Origin: Planctomycetota bacterium
GTDB taxonomy: Bacteria; Planctomycetota; Phycisphaerae; Phycisphaerales; SM1A02
Length of the DNA stretch: 64,000 nt
Assembly (NCBI GenBank): GCA_016872835.1
Contig: VGYX01000011.1
Span: 1-64,000, forward strand
Direction of reading: 5' to 3'
Below are positions 52,475-62,353 of the stretch, in pieces (within the stretch, counting starts at the first letter, position 1; the number at the start of each line of letters is the position of its first letter). Made by a program: the position numbers and the translations under genes. The notes under the pieces were generated by a model. It made no database searches. It was given only the letters and a program-made list of their open reading frames with translations, and was not told where the DNA came from.

Positions 52475-53496
52475 GAGCCACCTCCCGCGCGTTCCAGCCG
52501 TGCAGGCAGCAGACCATCGGGCCGCACGCGCATCATGACCATCAGCACCACGCCGAACACGAGGTACTTCCAGTTGTTCGGGCTGCCGAGCACGTTGCTT
52601 GGGTTCACGATGCCCTGCGCCTGCAGCCAGCTGGCCAGCTTGGGCAGCGCGATGTTGGCCACGCCGATCATGGTCAGCGCACCCACCAGCACGCCGTCGA
52701 TCGAGCCCATGCCGCCGACGATCACGATGCAGAGCGCCAGGATGCTGATCTGGAAGTCGTAGTTGCCTGGTTCGCCGGTGCTCTGGTAGAGGCTCGCCCA
52801 CAACCCGCCGGCCAGCGCGGCCAGCGCGGCACCCGTGGCGAAGGCGTACATCTTCACGGGAATCGGCGTGATGCCCATGCAACTCGCCGCCAGCTGATCC
52901 TCGCGCACGGCCAGCCACGCGCGGCCGGTGCGACTGCGCTCCAGGTTCCGGCAGAGCTTCACCGCCAGCACCAACAGCGCCAGGAAGAGCCAGTACCACG
53001 GCCGCTCGTCGGTTCCGAACTCGCCCACCACAGGCAGGCTTGGTGCGGGCAAGGGATTGATGCCCTGCGTGCCCTTCGTGATCGCGTCCAGGTTCTTCAT
53101 CACGTCCTGCACGATCTCGCCGAAGCCCAGCGTGACGATCGCCAGATAGTCGCCACGCAGGCCCAGTGTGGGCGCGCCCAGCAGGAAGCCGGCCAGCGCC
53201 CCCGCGACCGCGGTGACCCCGAGCGCAGGCCAGAAACCGATCTGGAACGGATAGATGTCGCAGGTCGAGATCGCGAAGGCGTAGGCGCCGATCGCCATGA
53301 ACGCCGCCATGCCCAGATGCAGCAGGCCCGTGAAACCCGTGACCACGTTCAGGCCCAACCCAAGCAGCGCGAAGACCAGCACGCCACGCATCGGGTCAAG
53401 CAGATTCAGGCCGAGCGGCCGATCAAGCAGACCAAGCAGCACCGCGCCGGCGAGCATGATCCATCCAGGCTGCAGGAATCGACGCGGCGCAGCCAT
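52471..53496 (-). CDS. livM: Branched-chain amino acid ABC transporter permease LivM
   Basis: The 341-residue inner-membrane permease has about eight hydrophobic segments and the LivM blocks LGLNVVTGFTGLLHLGMAAFMAIG, LRGDYLAIVTLGFGEIVQ and the cytoplasmic coupling segment SRTGRAWLAVREDQLAASCMGI. It forms the channel with LivH. Its ATG overlaps the livH stop (TGATG) and its stop overlaps the livG GTG, so translation is coupled through the operon. Confidence 0.96.
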
Positions 53497-54530
53497 CAGA
53501 CCTTGTCCCTCAGCTTGGCGCCAAGCAGGCCGCTTGGGCGAAACACGAGCGTGGCGATCAGGATCGCGAACACCACCGAGTTGGTCCAGCGCGCCTCGAT
53601 GTAGCCGTCGCTCAAAGCGCGCGCCACGCCGATCAGCAGACCACCCACCACCGCGCCCGGCATGCTTCCGATGCCGCCGAGCACCGCGGCCGTGAACGCG
53701 TCCATGCCGGTTCGATAGCCCATCTGGAAGCTGATCGTGTTGTTGTAAAGCGCGTAGATCACGCTGGCGAATCCGCCAAGCGCGCCGCCGATCACGAAGG
53801 TCGCACCGATCACGCGATCGACGTTGATGCCCATGAGCGACGCGGCCGTGGGGTTCTGCGCCACCGCACGCATGGCCTTCCCAAGGCGCGTGGAGCGCAC
53901 CAGCACCGTCAGCGCCACCATCAGCGGCAGCGTGACGCTCCACACCATCAGGTCACTCGAGGTGAAGTTCAGGCGCCATGCGTCCGGCAGCAGGCTGTTG
54001 TCCGACACGAGCGCAGGAAAGTCCTTCGGCGCCGCGGCCGCCACGCCGCCGCCGAACACCTGCATGGGCAGCCCGCCCCAGAAGAGCGAGAGGTTCACCA
54101 GCACGAAGCTGCAGCCGATCGCGCTCACCAGCAGCGTGAGCTTCGGCGCCGAGCGCAGCGGTCGGTACACCGCGCGGTCGATCGACCAGTTCAACGCCGC
54201 ACAGAAGGTCGCAGCGGTCACGAGCAGCAGGATCACGCCGGTCAGACCGCCCACACCTGACCACATCTCCATGCCCAGCGCGCCGGCGACCGTGAGCGCC
54301 ATGAACGATCCGAGCGTGCACAGGTCACCGTGCGCGAAGTTGATCAACTCGATGATGCCGTACACCATCGTGTAGCCGATCGCGATCAGCGCGATGATCA
54401 TGCCGTTCGAGAGGCCCGTGACGAGCTGCTGACCGAGCACGCCTGCACCGGCATCCGAGCCAGCGTCGGCATGCGCAAACGCGGCAAGAGCCAGCGGCGC
54501 CAACGCGGACAGATGCTGGATCGCGCGCAC
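53496..54530 (-). CDS. livH: Branched-chain amino acid ABC transporter permease LivH
   Basis: The 344-residue permease starts with a signal-like hydrophobic N-terminus and Asp/Ala-rich stretch before the usual core (GLSNGMIIALIAIGYTMVYGIIELINFAHGDL). LGKAMRAVAQNPTAASLMGINVD is the conserved EAA-like cytoplasmic loop. The N-terminal extension of about 30 residues resembles a cleaved signal peptide and is not usual for LivH. A 20-bp gap separates it from livK upstream. Confidence 0.95.
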   Translation of the reverse strand: MRAIQHLSALAPLALAAFAHADAGSDAGAGVLGQQLVTGLSNGMIIALIAIGYTMVYGIIELINFAHGDLCTLGSFMALTVAGALGMEMWSGVGGLTGVILLLVTAATFCAALNWSIDRAVYRPLRSAPKLTLLVSAIGCSFVLVNLSLFWGGLPMQVFGGGVAAAAPKDFPALVSDNSLLPDAWRLNFTSSDLMVWSVTLPLMVALTVLVRSTRLGKAMRAVAQNPTAASLMGINVDRVIGATFVIGGALGGFASVIYALYNNTISFQMGYRTGMDAFTAAVLGGIGSMPGAVVGGLLIGVARALSDGYIEARWTNSVVFAILIATLVFRPSGLLGAKLRDKV

Positions 54531-54550
54531 GGATCAGCCCGCGGCCAGGG

Positions 54551-55735
54551 TCACTGGCCGAGCACCTTCACGAACTGGAACTTGCCGCCCTCGACGGTCT
54601 GGCCGCTCATGATGCGGCTCGTCGTGTCGCCGTTCTCGTCGAAGCTCCACGTGCCCAGCGCGCCGTCGAAGTCCTTCGTGGCCCGCACGGCATCGAGCAC
54701 ACCGGCGCGCGTCTTCTCCTTGGCGCGCTTCAGCGCGTCCAGCAACACGCGGCCGGCCTCGTAGCCGTAGAGCGCGTAGGCCTCAGGCTCCACCTTGTAG
54801 CGCGCCGTGTAGGCCTCGCGGAACTTCGCGCCGCGGCCGGTCAGCTGGTTCGCGGGCAGGCCCCCGAAGGTGATGTAGGTGCGGCCCTCCAGGCTGTCCG
54901 CTCCTGCGGCCAGGATGAAGGCCTCCTCGAAGCAGCCGTCCGGCACCATGTACTTCGCCTCCACGCCCGCGGAGCGCAGATCCTTCGCGATCTGACCCGC
55001 GTTGGTCTGCGTGGTGCCGCCGAAGTAGACGAGTTCCGCGCCGGACGCCTTGATCTTGTTCGCCAGCGCCTTGTAGTTGCTCGCCTTCGGATCGATGCCC
55101 TCGCGGCCGAGCACCTTCAGTCCGAGCTCCTTCGCGCGCTTCTCGAACACGTCGGCGATGCCCTTGCCGTAGAGCTCGCGGTCGTCGAGCAGGTAGACGG
55201 ACTTGCAGCCGAGCTCCTTCGCCCACTCGGCGGCCACACGGCCCTGCAGGTCGTCGGTGGGGACCACGCGGAAGTAGTTGATCTTGCCGCTCGGGCGATA
55301 GATGCGCGGCTCATTCGCCTCGCCCATGCCCGGCTTCGTCAGGCCCGGATAGGTGTTGCCCGGGCTGATCATGACCAGGCCCGCCTTGTTCAGGATCGGC
55401 ATGCTGATCTTGCTCGCGCCCGAGTTGTAGGTGCCGATGTAGCCGATCACGCTCTCGTCGCGCACGGCCTTGTTGGCGTTCTGCGCCTCGACCGCCGGAT
55501 CCCAGTTGCCGCGCTGCGGACTCGCGTCGTCCATGTCCTCGTACTCGATCTTGAAGCCGTCCACCTGGCCGCCGACCTCGTCGATGGCCATCTTGATGCC
55601 GTTGACCATGCTGGTGGTCTGCGCGTTGGCGCTGCCGGTGCGCGGCAGGCTGCTCACGACCTTCAGCGTGCCTCCGGCGAGCGCCAGCGGAGCGAGGGCA
55701 AGCGACAGGAGCGACGAGAGGATTCGGGTGTTCAT
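54551..55735 (-). CDS. livK: Branched-chain amino acid periplasmic binding protein LivK
   Basis: The 394-residue receptor has a Sec signal (MNTRILSSLLSLALAPLALA) and the Leu/Ile/Val-binding fold blocks LPRTGSANAQTTSMVNGIKM, IGYIGTYNSGASKISMPILN, KSVYLLDDRELYGKGIADVF and ELVYFGGTTQTNAGQIAKDL. Substrate could be branched-chain or other amino acids or urea. It heads the operon; a minus-strand TATATT (55785-55790) gives a leader of about 43 nt. Confidence 0.95.
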   Translation of the reverse strand: MNTRILSSLLSLALAPLALAGGTLKVVSSLPRTGSANAQTTSMVNGIKMAIDEVGGQVDGFKIEYEDMDDASPQRGNWDPAVEAQNANKAVRDESVIGYIGTYNSGASKISMPILNKAGLVMISPGNTYPGLTKPGMGEANEPRIYRPSGKINYFRVVPTDDLQGRVAAEWAKELGCKSVYLLDDRELYGKGIADVFEKRAKELGLKVLGREGIDPKASNYKALANKIKASGAELVYFGGTTQTNAGQIAKDLRSAGVEAKYMVPDGCFEEAFILAAGADSLEGRTYITFGGLPANQLTGRGAKFREAYTARYKVEPEAYALYGYEAGRVLLDALKRAKEKTRAGVLDAVRATKDFDGALGTWSFDENGDTTSRIMSGQTVEGGKFQFVKVLGQ

Positions 55736-55784
55736 GGTGGTTGGGCCGTGGAGCGGGCCGGACGCACGGGGCGTCGGGTGCGCG

Positions 55785-55794
55785 AATATAGAGT
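55785..55794. promoter_or_regulatory. Overlapping divergent -10 elements, liv operon and nuclease-like gene
   Basis: The minus-strand hexamer TATATT (55785-55790) for livK and the plus-strand TAGAGT (55789-55794) for the gene at 55828 overlap by 2 bp. RNA polymerase cannot occupy both at once, so the two transcripts may compete. Confidence 0.4.
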
Positions 55795-55827
55795 GTCGGA
55801 CACGGGCGTGGTTCGCCCGACCCCCGC

Positions 55828-56466
55828 ATGTGGAGCCCTGCCGACATCGTGGACGCGGCCGCCGAGGCGATTCGGCAGGCGGAATCTCGCCTGCACTCGG
55901 AGCAGGCGGTCGAGGGGATCGACACCATGCACGAGCGCACGCTGCAGGCGCTGCTTGCGGACGCGTTCTCGGCCGCCGGCTGGACCGTCGCGCGGGAGAT
56001 GCGCTATCCGAGCGCCCGTCCAAGGTCGAGAGCGGCGGGCGCACGATGCGATCTGGTGCTGACGCACGGCGCGCCCCTGCGGCCCGATGCCGCACCCTCG
56101 CTGTTCGATCCCGCGGAACCCACCCCGCCCGAGGGTGCGTGCTGGATCGAGGTGAAGATGGCGGCGGCCATGGATGTGGAGGGCGCCGCGCCCGGCTACG
56201 CGCGGGCCCTGTCCGACGCCGCCATCCGTGACGCCGCCACGCTCGCCAGCGAGCCGCTGATCCGTCACGGCATGCTGCTGTTCGTGCTGTTCGGCGCCAG
56301 CGAGTCGGCGCTGCGGCGCGACATCGCACGATGGATCGACGAGACGCTCGCGACCGGCATCCCGGTGGGTCAGCCTCGCGTGCGCGCCCTTCCGATCCGC
56401 GACCTTCGCGGCAACGCCTTGGCGGCGATCGTCTGCGTGCCGATCAGCCCGCGCGCGCCCGCGTGA
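55828..56466 (+). CDS. Small protein with PD-(D/E)XK nuclease-like motif
   Basis: The 212-residue protein contains, in order, HERTLQALLADAFSAAGWTV (helix with Glu), REMRYP, RCDLVLTHG with an Asp, and CWIEVKMA with the E-x-K triad, followed by helices. E ... D-x(n)-E-x-K is the PD-(D/E)XK fold active site. The protein might be a small nuclease or a catalytic relic. It has no neighbour of an obvious restriction or defence type. Its stop overlaps the convergent lpxB by 23 bp. Confidence 0.65.
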   Translation: MWSPADIVDAAAEAIRQAESRLHSEQAVEGIDTMHERTLQALLADAFSAAGWTVAREMRYPSARPRSRAAGARCDLVLTHGAPLRPDAAPSLFDPAEPTPPEGACWIEVKMAAAMDVEGAAPGYARALSDAAIRDAATLASEPLIRHGMLLFVLFGASESALRRDIARWIDETLATGIPVGQPRVRALPIRDLRGNALAAIVCVPISPRAPA

Positions 56467-57637
56467 GCATCGGGTTGCCTCCGCGCAGCAGCGCGAGGAT
56501 CGAGTCCGCCGCCTCGCGCGCGGGATGGCGTCCCTGATACATCGCGAGCACGCGGCGCAGGCCGTCGGACGAGGCGCGCATGCGCTTCTGATCGGTCAGC
56601 AGCTGCTCCGCGGCCTTCGAGATCGGCCCGACACCGCCCATGTGCGGCACGAACTCCGGCACGATGCGCTCGCCTGCAAGGATGTTCGGCAGCAGCCGAT
56701 GCGGCGTGGTCAGCAGCATGCGTGCGCCCAGCCACGAGATCGACGAGACCTTGTAGACCGCGACCATCGGCTTCGCCTGACGCACCAGGTCCATGCTCAC
56801 GGTGCCGCTCACGCACAGCGCAAGGTCGCTCCAGGCGATCGCCGCGTCGAGCTGCCCCACCACCAGATTCAGCCCGCTTGGCAGCGTGCCCCCGAGCCGC
56901 TCGCGCACCAGCGCAAGCAGGTCCTCGTTCGCGGCCACGAGCACCGACGTCATCTTGCGGAAGCGCGACTGCAGGTCGGCATGCACGCGCATCAGCGTCG
57001 GCAGGTTCGCGCGCACCTCGCTGGAGCGGCTGCCCGGCAGGATCAGCACCTTGGGCGCGCCCGGCGGCAGTTCCGCGGCCTTCGTGACGGCGTCGGGCGC
57101 GATCGAGCGGTTGATCACGGGATGCCCGATGAAGCGCGCCGGCACCTGACGATCGCGGAACCACTTCTCCTCGAAGGGAAGCAGGCAGAGCACGCAGTCA
57201 GTCGCGCGGCGCAACTTGCCGATGCGCCAGGGCGCCCACGCCCAGAGCTGCGGCGCCACCAGATGGCACACGCGCACGCCGCGAGCCTTCATGCGAAGCG
57301 CGATGGGAAAGTTCGCCGCCGGCGAGTCGACCGGCACATGCACGTTCACGCGGTGCGCCGACGCCCAACGCGCGATCGCCACCTGATGCGCGCGCACGGC
57401 GCCGATGCGCGAGACCGCCGAGAGTCCCATCGCGCCGTCGTCGGCGCTGCGCTCGATGATCGTGGCACCGGCGGCCTCCATCTTGGGACCGCCCCACGCC
57501 ACCACCTGCACCTGCGGCGCCCTGCGTCGGATCTCGGCGATCACCGGCGCGGCATGCGCGTCGCCCGACGGCTCGAACGCGGTCACGAGCACCGTGCCTT
57601 GCGTCGTCGCGTCGTCCTGGGGATCCTCGCTCCGCAT
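56444..57637 (-). CDS. lpxB: Lipid-A-disaccharide synthase
   Basis: LpxB joins UDP-diacylglucosamine and lipid X. The 397-residue GT19 enzyme has AFEPSGDAHAAPVIAEI (usual A-G-E-x-S-G-D), VPVDSPAANFPIALRMK, LVAPQLWAWAPWRIGKL and ILPGSRSSEVRANLPTL, the donor-binding region. The first motif reads FEPSGD, replacing the usual GE-xSGD Gly. TAGTTT on the minus strand (57644-57649) ends 6 nt before the ATG. It extends past the family's usual length by about 15 residues at the N-terminus. Confidence 0.95.
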   Translation of the reverse strand: MRSEDPQDDATTQGTVLVTAFEPSGDAHAAPVIAEIRRRAPQVQVVAWGGPKMEAAGATIIERSADDGAMGLSAVSRIGAVRAHQVAIARWASAHRVNVHVPVDSPAANFPIALRMKARGVRVCHLVAPQLWAWAPWRIGKLRRATDCVLCLLPFEEKWFRDRQVPARFIGHPVINRSIAPDAVTKAAELPPGAPKVLILPGSRSSEVRANLPTLMRVHADLQSRFRKMTSVLVAANEDLLALVRERLGGTLPSGLNLVVGQLDAAIAWSDLALCVSGTVSMDLVRQAKPMVAVYKVSSISWLGARMLLTTPHRLLPNILAGERIVPEFVPHMGGVGPISKAAEQLLTDQKRMRASSDGLRRVLAMYQGRHPAREAADSILALLRGGNPMLTRARAG

Positions 57638-57698
57638 GCCGCGAAACTAGCCGATGCGGCGCGTGGCCGCGGGGCTCCGCTACCATCGTCGCCCTGCC

Positions 57699-59492
57699 AT
57701 GCTGAAGCGAACACACACCTGCGGACAGCCGTGTGCCGAGCACGCCGGACAGACCATCACCCTCTGCGGTTGGGTGAACACCTATCGCGATCAGGGGAAG
57801 GGACTCGTGTTCCTCGACCTGCGCGACCGCGAGGGCCTGTGCCAGGTGGTGTTCGACCTCGAGGATGTTCCTGCCGACGTGGTGAGCGCGGCGCGCGGTC
57901 TTCGCCGCGAGGACTGCATCGCGGTGCGCGGCACGCTGCGCAAGCGCGCCGGCGACGCGAACCCGCGCCTCGCCACGGGTGCGGTCGAGGTGCTCGCGAC
58001 CGAGATCGAGGTGTTCAACAAGGCGCAGGACCTGCCGATCCTTCCCGACGAGCACGAGGCCGGGAAGATCAACGAGGAGACGCGCCTCAAGTACCGCTAC
58101 ATCGACCTGCGCCGGCCGCGCATGCAGCAGATCCTGCGCACGCGCTACAAGGTGACGAAGCTCACGCGCGACTATTTCGGCGCCAACGGCTTCACCGAGA
58201 TCGAGACGCCGCTGCTGATCAAGAGCACGCCCGAGGGTGCGCGCGACTTCATCGTGCCGGCGCGCCTGCATCCGGGCCAGTGGTACGCCCTGCCGCAGAG
58301 TCCGCAGCTCTTCAAGCAGATCCTCATGGTCGCAGGCTGCGAGCGCTACCTGCAGATCTGCCGCTGCCTTCGCGACGAGGACCCGCGCGCCGATCGTCAG
58401 GCGGAGTTCACGCAGATCGACCTCGAGATGAGCTTCGTGGATCGCGAGGACGTGATGCAGGTGATGGGCGAGTTCGCCCGCGCCGTGTGGAAGGAGATCC
58501 TGGGCTACGACATCGGAACCATCGAGCGCATGACGTGGCAGGACGCCATGGAGCGCTTCGGCATCGACCGGCCGGACCTGCGCTTCGGTCTGGAGATCCG
58601 TGACATCAGCGACGTGGTGCGTGCCAGCGACTTCCAGGTGTTCCAGGGCGCGCTGGCGAAGAAGCGCGCGGGCCGCGACGGCGTGGTGAAGTGCATCCGC
58701 GTGCCGGGCGGCGCCGAGAAGCTCACTCGCAAGATGACCGACGGCTACACCGAGTTCGTGAAGCAGTTCAAGACCGGTGGTGTGGCGGTCACCAAGGTCG
58801 GCGCGAACGGGTTCGACACCGGTGTGGCGAAGCATCTGGAGCCGTTCCGCGCGGAGCTCACGAAGCGACTGAGTCTCGAGGTCGGCGACACGCTGCTCAT
58901 CGTGGCCGATCACTGGGACACCGCCACGAAGGCGCTGGGAGAACTGCGCCTGAAGGTCGGTCGAGACCTCGGCCTGATCGACGACACCAAGTGGAAGTTC
59001 CTCTGGGTGGTCGACTTCCCCATGTTCGACTGGGACGACGAGGGCAAGCGCTGGGTGGCCATGCACCATCCGTTCACCAGCCCCAACCCCGACCAGTTCC
59101 ACTTGCTCGAGAGCGATCCTGGCCGCTGCGTGAGCGCGGGCTATGACCTGGTGGTCAACGGCAGCGAGATCGCCGGCGGAAGCATCCGCATCCACCGCAT
59201 GGACGTGCAGGAGAAGGTGTTCAAGCTGATCGGCCTCACGCAGGCCGAGGCGGAACTGAAGTTCGGCTTCCTGCTGAACGCGCTGCGCCACGGTGCCCCG
59301 CCGCACGGCGGCATCGCGTTCGGCCTCGACCGTCTGGTCATGCACCTCGTCGGCACGGACAACATCCGTGACGTGATCGCCTTCCCGAAGACGCAGTCGG
59401 GCGCCGACCTCATGATCGACGCGCCGGGGCCCATCGACGAGCAGCAGATCACCGACTGCGGCATGAAGATGACGCTGATCGAGAAGAAGTGA
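57699..59492 (+). CDS. aspS: Aspartyl-tRNA synthetase
   Basis: The 597-residue bacterial-type AspRS has the OB-fold anticodon domain (CGWVNTYRDQGKGLVFLDLRDREG), class II motif 2 (RCLRDEDPRADRQAEFTQID), the GAD insertion (about residues 290-410) and motif 3 (GIAFGLDRLVMHLVG). Without a search I cannot say whether it is discriminating (tRNA-Asp only) or also charges tRNA-Asn. TACCAT (57681-57686) lies 12 nt before its ATG. It is divergent from lpxB and convergent with trxB. Confidence 0.97.
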   Translation: MLKRTHTCGQPCAEHAGQTITLCGWVNTYRDQGKGLVFLDLRDREGLCQVVFDLEDVPADVVSAARGLRREDCIAVRGTLRKRAGDANPRLATGAVEVLATEIEVFNKAQDLPILPDEHEAGKINEETRLKYRYIDLRRPRMQQILRTRYKVTKLTRDYFGANGFTEIETPLLIKSTPEGARDFIVPARLHPGQWYALPQSPQLFKQILMVAGCERYLQICRCLRDEDPRADRQAEFTQIDLEMSFVDREDVMQVMGEFARAVWKEILGYDIGTIERMTWQDAMERFGIDRPDLRFGLEIRDISDVVRASDFQVFQGALAKKRAGRDGVVKCIRVPGGAEKLTRKMTDGYTEFVKQFKTGGVAVTKVGANGFDTGVAKHLEPFRAELTKRLSLEVGDTLLIVADHWDTATKALGELRLKVGRDLGLIDDTKWKFLWVVDFPMFDWDDEGKRWVAMHHPFTSPNPDQFHLLESDPGRCVSAGYDLVVNGSEIAGGSIRIHRMDVQEKVFKLIGLTQAEAELKFGFLLNALRHGAPPHGGIAFGLDRLVMHLVGTDNIRDVIAFPKTQSGADLMIDAPGPIDEQQITDCGMKMTLIEKK

Positions 59493-59501
59493 CCGGTTAC
59501 G

Positions 59502-59561
59502 AGGGTCCGAGGTTGTCATCGACCACCGCCACGCAACTGGTCCGTAACAACCTCTGACCCT
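59502..59561. terminator. Large imperfect hairpin between aspS and trxB
   Basis: AGGGTCCGAGGTTGT (59502-59516) and ACAACCTCTGACCCT (59547-59561) pair over 15 positions with one mismatch, with a 30-nt loop. It lies midway between convergent genes and could end transcription from both sides, though there is no T-run. Confidence 0.45.
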
Positions 59562-59609
59562 GTTACGTGGACACGGCCCAACCTCTGGCGCCCGACGGCG
59601 CCGACACAA

Positions 59610-60587
59610 TCAGTGCACGCCGCTGGCCGCCAGCCACCGCTCGCAGTCGATCGCGGCCTGACAGCCCATGCCCGCGGCCGTGATCGCCTGCCGATACACC
59701 TGATCCGCAAGGTCGCCCGCCGCGAACACGCCCTCGATGTTCGTCTGGCTGCCGCGCGTGTGCAGCGTCACGTAGCCCTTCTCGTCGAGCTCGACACCGC
59801 TGCCCTGCAGGAACTTCGTCGCCGGCGCGTGGCCGATCGCGATGAACAGGCCGCGCACCTCGATCGTGCGCTTCGCGCCGGTCTTGAGGTTCTTCACCAC
59901 GATCGACTGGAGCGTGTCCTGCCCCACCACATCCTCGACCGCGCTGTCCCAGACCATCTCGACCTTGGGATTGTTGAGCACACGATCCTGCATGCTCTTG
60001 CTCGCGCGCAACGAGTCACGGCGATGGATCACATAGACCTTGCTCGCGAACTTCGTCAGGTAGCTCGTCTCCTCCATCGCGGTGTCACCACCGCCCACCA
60101 CCGCCAGCGGCTGGTTGCGGAAGGCCGGCAGCGCACCGTCGCACACCGCGCATGCGCTCACACCACCGCCATTCTGCGCCAGACGCAGCTCGTTCGGGAT
60201 GCCAAGCCAGTTCGCGGTCGCGCCCGTGCTGATGATCACCGACTGCGCCTGCACCGACTTGCCGTCGGAGTCCGTCAGGGTGAACGGCCGCTTCGAGAAG
60301 TCACAGCGGTCGATGTTCGCGTCCACCACGCGCGTGCCGAACCGCTCGGCCTGCTCGCGGAACTTGCCCATCATCTCGGGGCCGGTCACGCCGTGCGGAA
60401 AGCCCGGATAGTTCTCCACCTCGGTGGTGAGCATGAGCTGGCCACCCGGCAACACCGGCGCAGGATTCGTGGCGGGCACGCCCACGTACACCACCGGCTT
60501 CAGGTTCGCGCGCGCCGCGTAGATCGCTGCCGTCCATCCGGCGGGACCGCTGCCGATGATCACCACGTTCTCTGCACCGCTCGACAT
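59610..60587 (-). CDS. trxB: Thioredoxin reductase
   Basis: The 325-residue flavoprotein has the FAD-binding [20 protein letters not shown], the redox pair C146-A-V-C149 in [11 protein letters not shown], the NADPH motif [20 protein letters not shown] and the end [23 protein letters not shown]. It keeps thioredoxins reduced; a thioredoxin-like partner lies at 22.5 kb. The ATG at 60587 is preceded by GAGGAA on the minus strand, a likely ribosome-binding site. Confidence 0.96.
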   Translation of the reverse strand: MSSGAENVVIIGSGPAGWTAAIYAARANLKPVVYVGVPATNPAPVLPGGQLMLTTEVENYPGFPHGVTGPEMMGKFREQAERFGTRVVDANIDRCDFSKRPFTLTDSDGKSVQAQSVIISTGATANWLGIPNELRLAQNGGGVSACAVCDGALPAFRNQPLAVVGGGDTAMEETSYLTKFASKVYVIHRRDSLRASKSMQDRVLNNPKVEMVWDSAVEDVVGQDTLQSIVVKNLKTGAKRTIEVRGLFIAIGHAPATKFLQGSGVELDEKGYVTLHTRGSQTNIEGVFAAGDLADQVYRQAITAAGMGCQAAIDCERWLAASGVH

Positions 60588-60631
60588 GTCTTCGATTCCT
60601 CGTTGGAAGGCGCCCGCTCGGGCCCCGTGTT

Positions 60632-62239
60632 TCACTTGATCAGGCCGACCTTCTGCGCCAACTGCCGTGGCGGAGGCCAGATCACCAGATCGCCGCGATC
60701 ACTCGCTGGCGCATCGTGACGCGTCATGTTGCTGTCATCATGATCGCCAGCGAGCGACCACATGCACGCGCCTGTCGCCTCGACCTGGCCCCACGGCGTG
60801 TCGATGCCCACGGCCTTCTCCCCCACGTCGCGGTACAGGAACGAGCCGTACTTGCGCGAATAGGGATCCATGTCCATCTTCTTCAACGCGTAGGTGGGGA
60901 AGATCTGGCCCAGATCGCGCGGCCACTGCTTGCCGTTGTCCATGCGGAAGCCGAGCAGACCCGCGGCCACCGCCGTGCCGTTGAGCTCCTCGATGACGCG
61001 CAGACGCATGGCGAAGGCGGCCTCCAGGTCGCCCACCAGCAGCGAGATGAGCGCGTATCGCGCCTTGTTCAGCCGGCTGTACTCGCTGGGTCGCTCGACC
61101 AGCGAGTCGTAGAAGCGCATGCGCCAGCGGCGCCACCAGTCGTCGTAGACCTCGCCAAGCCGGGCCCGCGTGGCGTCGAGGCTGCCGTGCGTTGACGCGA
61201 GCTGATTCCAGCATGCCACCGCGCCGAAGCGCGAGAGCGGCTCATCCTTCGCCTGCACCGCACCCATCATCTGCCCGAACTTGTCCCCATCAGGCTGCCC
61301 CTCGGTGTTGAAGAGCACCGCGATGCGCTCCTCGACGACCGTGCGATCGCCCTCGGGCAACTCGAGACGCGCAAGACGATCGCGATCGCCCGGCTTCACG
61401 AAGGGATAGCCCTTCAGCGCGACCGACTGCAGCACCTCCAGCGGAATCTTGTCGAGATGGTCCGCCATGAACACGCGATGCGCCTCCAGCGCGCTCGACA
61501 TCAGCTGCAACGCCACGAGCTTCTCGTCGAGCATGCGCTGCTCGGCGACCTGACGCAGCATGCGGATGCCGTCCAGACCCACCTCGAACGCCTCGGCGTA
61601 CTTGCCCGCCGCGCCGCGCCGCTGCATCTCCAGCACCGAATACGCGGCGAGTCCGCGCACCGCGCGCAGGTACGGGAACGCGGCCTCGCCCGTCGCCGAG
61701 CCCGGCAACGCGTCGAGCCCCTTCGACTTCCACGCCGCGTCGACCCCGGCGTCGCCATAGGGAACGCCGAGCACCAGACACTCGCTCGAGGACCGCATTG
61801 CCATCGCCAACGCCGCGCCTCCCGAAGCCCACTGCTCCCATGCCGAGCGCTCCGGCATGCCCGACCACACGTCGGCCGGCATCGGTACCGGACCCGCCGG
61901 CATTTCCGGCGTCTTCGTCCACGCGGGCCACAGCGTCAGCGCGGAGCGATTCTTCGCGCTCACATTCTTCAGCCACACATTCAGCGTGCCGTCCAACTTC
62001 TCACCCGCCGGCGCGACCGACACGGGCACCGGCGCACTGGAGGCCGCAGGCTTCGCAGGCGCCGCGGGCTTCGCGGCTGGTGCGGCGGGCTTCGACGCGG
62101 GCGTCTTCGGCGCGGGCGCTGCAGGCTTCGCGCCCGGCTTGGGCGCCGGTGGCTTGGGTGCCTGCGCCGCGGCGTTCGCGGCAAGAAGGGCTGGCAGGAC
62201 GAGCACCGTCAGGATGCGTCGAAGCGGAAGGTTTCGCAT
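60632..62239 (-). CDS. Secreted protein with Pro/Ala/Lys-rich linker
   Basis: The 535-residue exported protein has a signal peptide ([20 protein letters not shown]), then a low-complexity linker of K-P-A-A-P-type repeats (about residues 28-75), then a large helical domain with many Trp and Tyr ([20 protein letters not shown] at the C-terminus). I do not recognise the family. The linker may span the wall or periplasm. TATGCT on the minus strand lies 12 nt before the ATG. It sits 44 bp upstream of trxB on the same strand. Confidence 0.75.
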   Translation of the reverse strand: MRNLPLRRILTVLVLPALLAANAAAQAPKPPAPKPGAKPAAPAPKTPASKPAAPAAKPAAPAKPAASSAPVPVSVAPAGEKLDGTLNVWLKNVSAKNRSALTLWPAWTKTPEMPAGPVPMPADVWSGMPERSAWEQWASGGAALAMAMRSSSECLVLGVPYGDAGVDAAWKSKGLDALPGSATGEAAFPYLRAVRGLAAYSVLEMQRRGAAGKYAEAFEVGLDGIRMLRQVAEQRMLDEKLVALQLMSSALEAHRVFMADHLDKIPLEVLQSVALKGYPFVKPGDRDRLARLELPEGDRTVVEERIAVLFNTEGQPDGDKFGQMMGAVQAKDEPLSRFGAVACWNQLASTHGSLDATRARLGEVYDDWWRRWRMRFYDSLVERPSEYSRLNKARYALISLLVGDLEAAFAMRLRVIEELNGTAVAAGLLGFRMDNGKQWPRDLGQIFPTYALKKMDMDPYSRKYGSFLYRDVGEKAVGIDTPWGQVEATGACMWSLAGDHDDSNMTRHDAPASDRGDLVIWPPPRQLAQKVGLIK

Positions 62240-62353
62240 GGCAGGACGCGAAGCATACCCCCGCCTCATGCCGCTAGACTCGCCCGCCCGGATTCGCAAA
62301 GGACCCGACAGCGGTCCGAACCGGCGTGCACGAAACCCAAGAGGAGCCCACCG

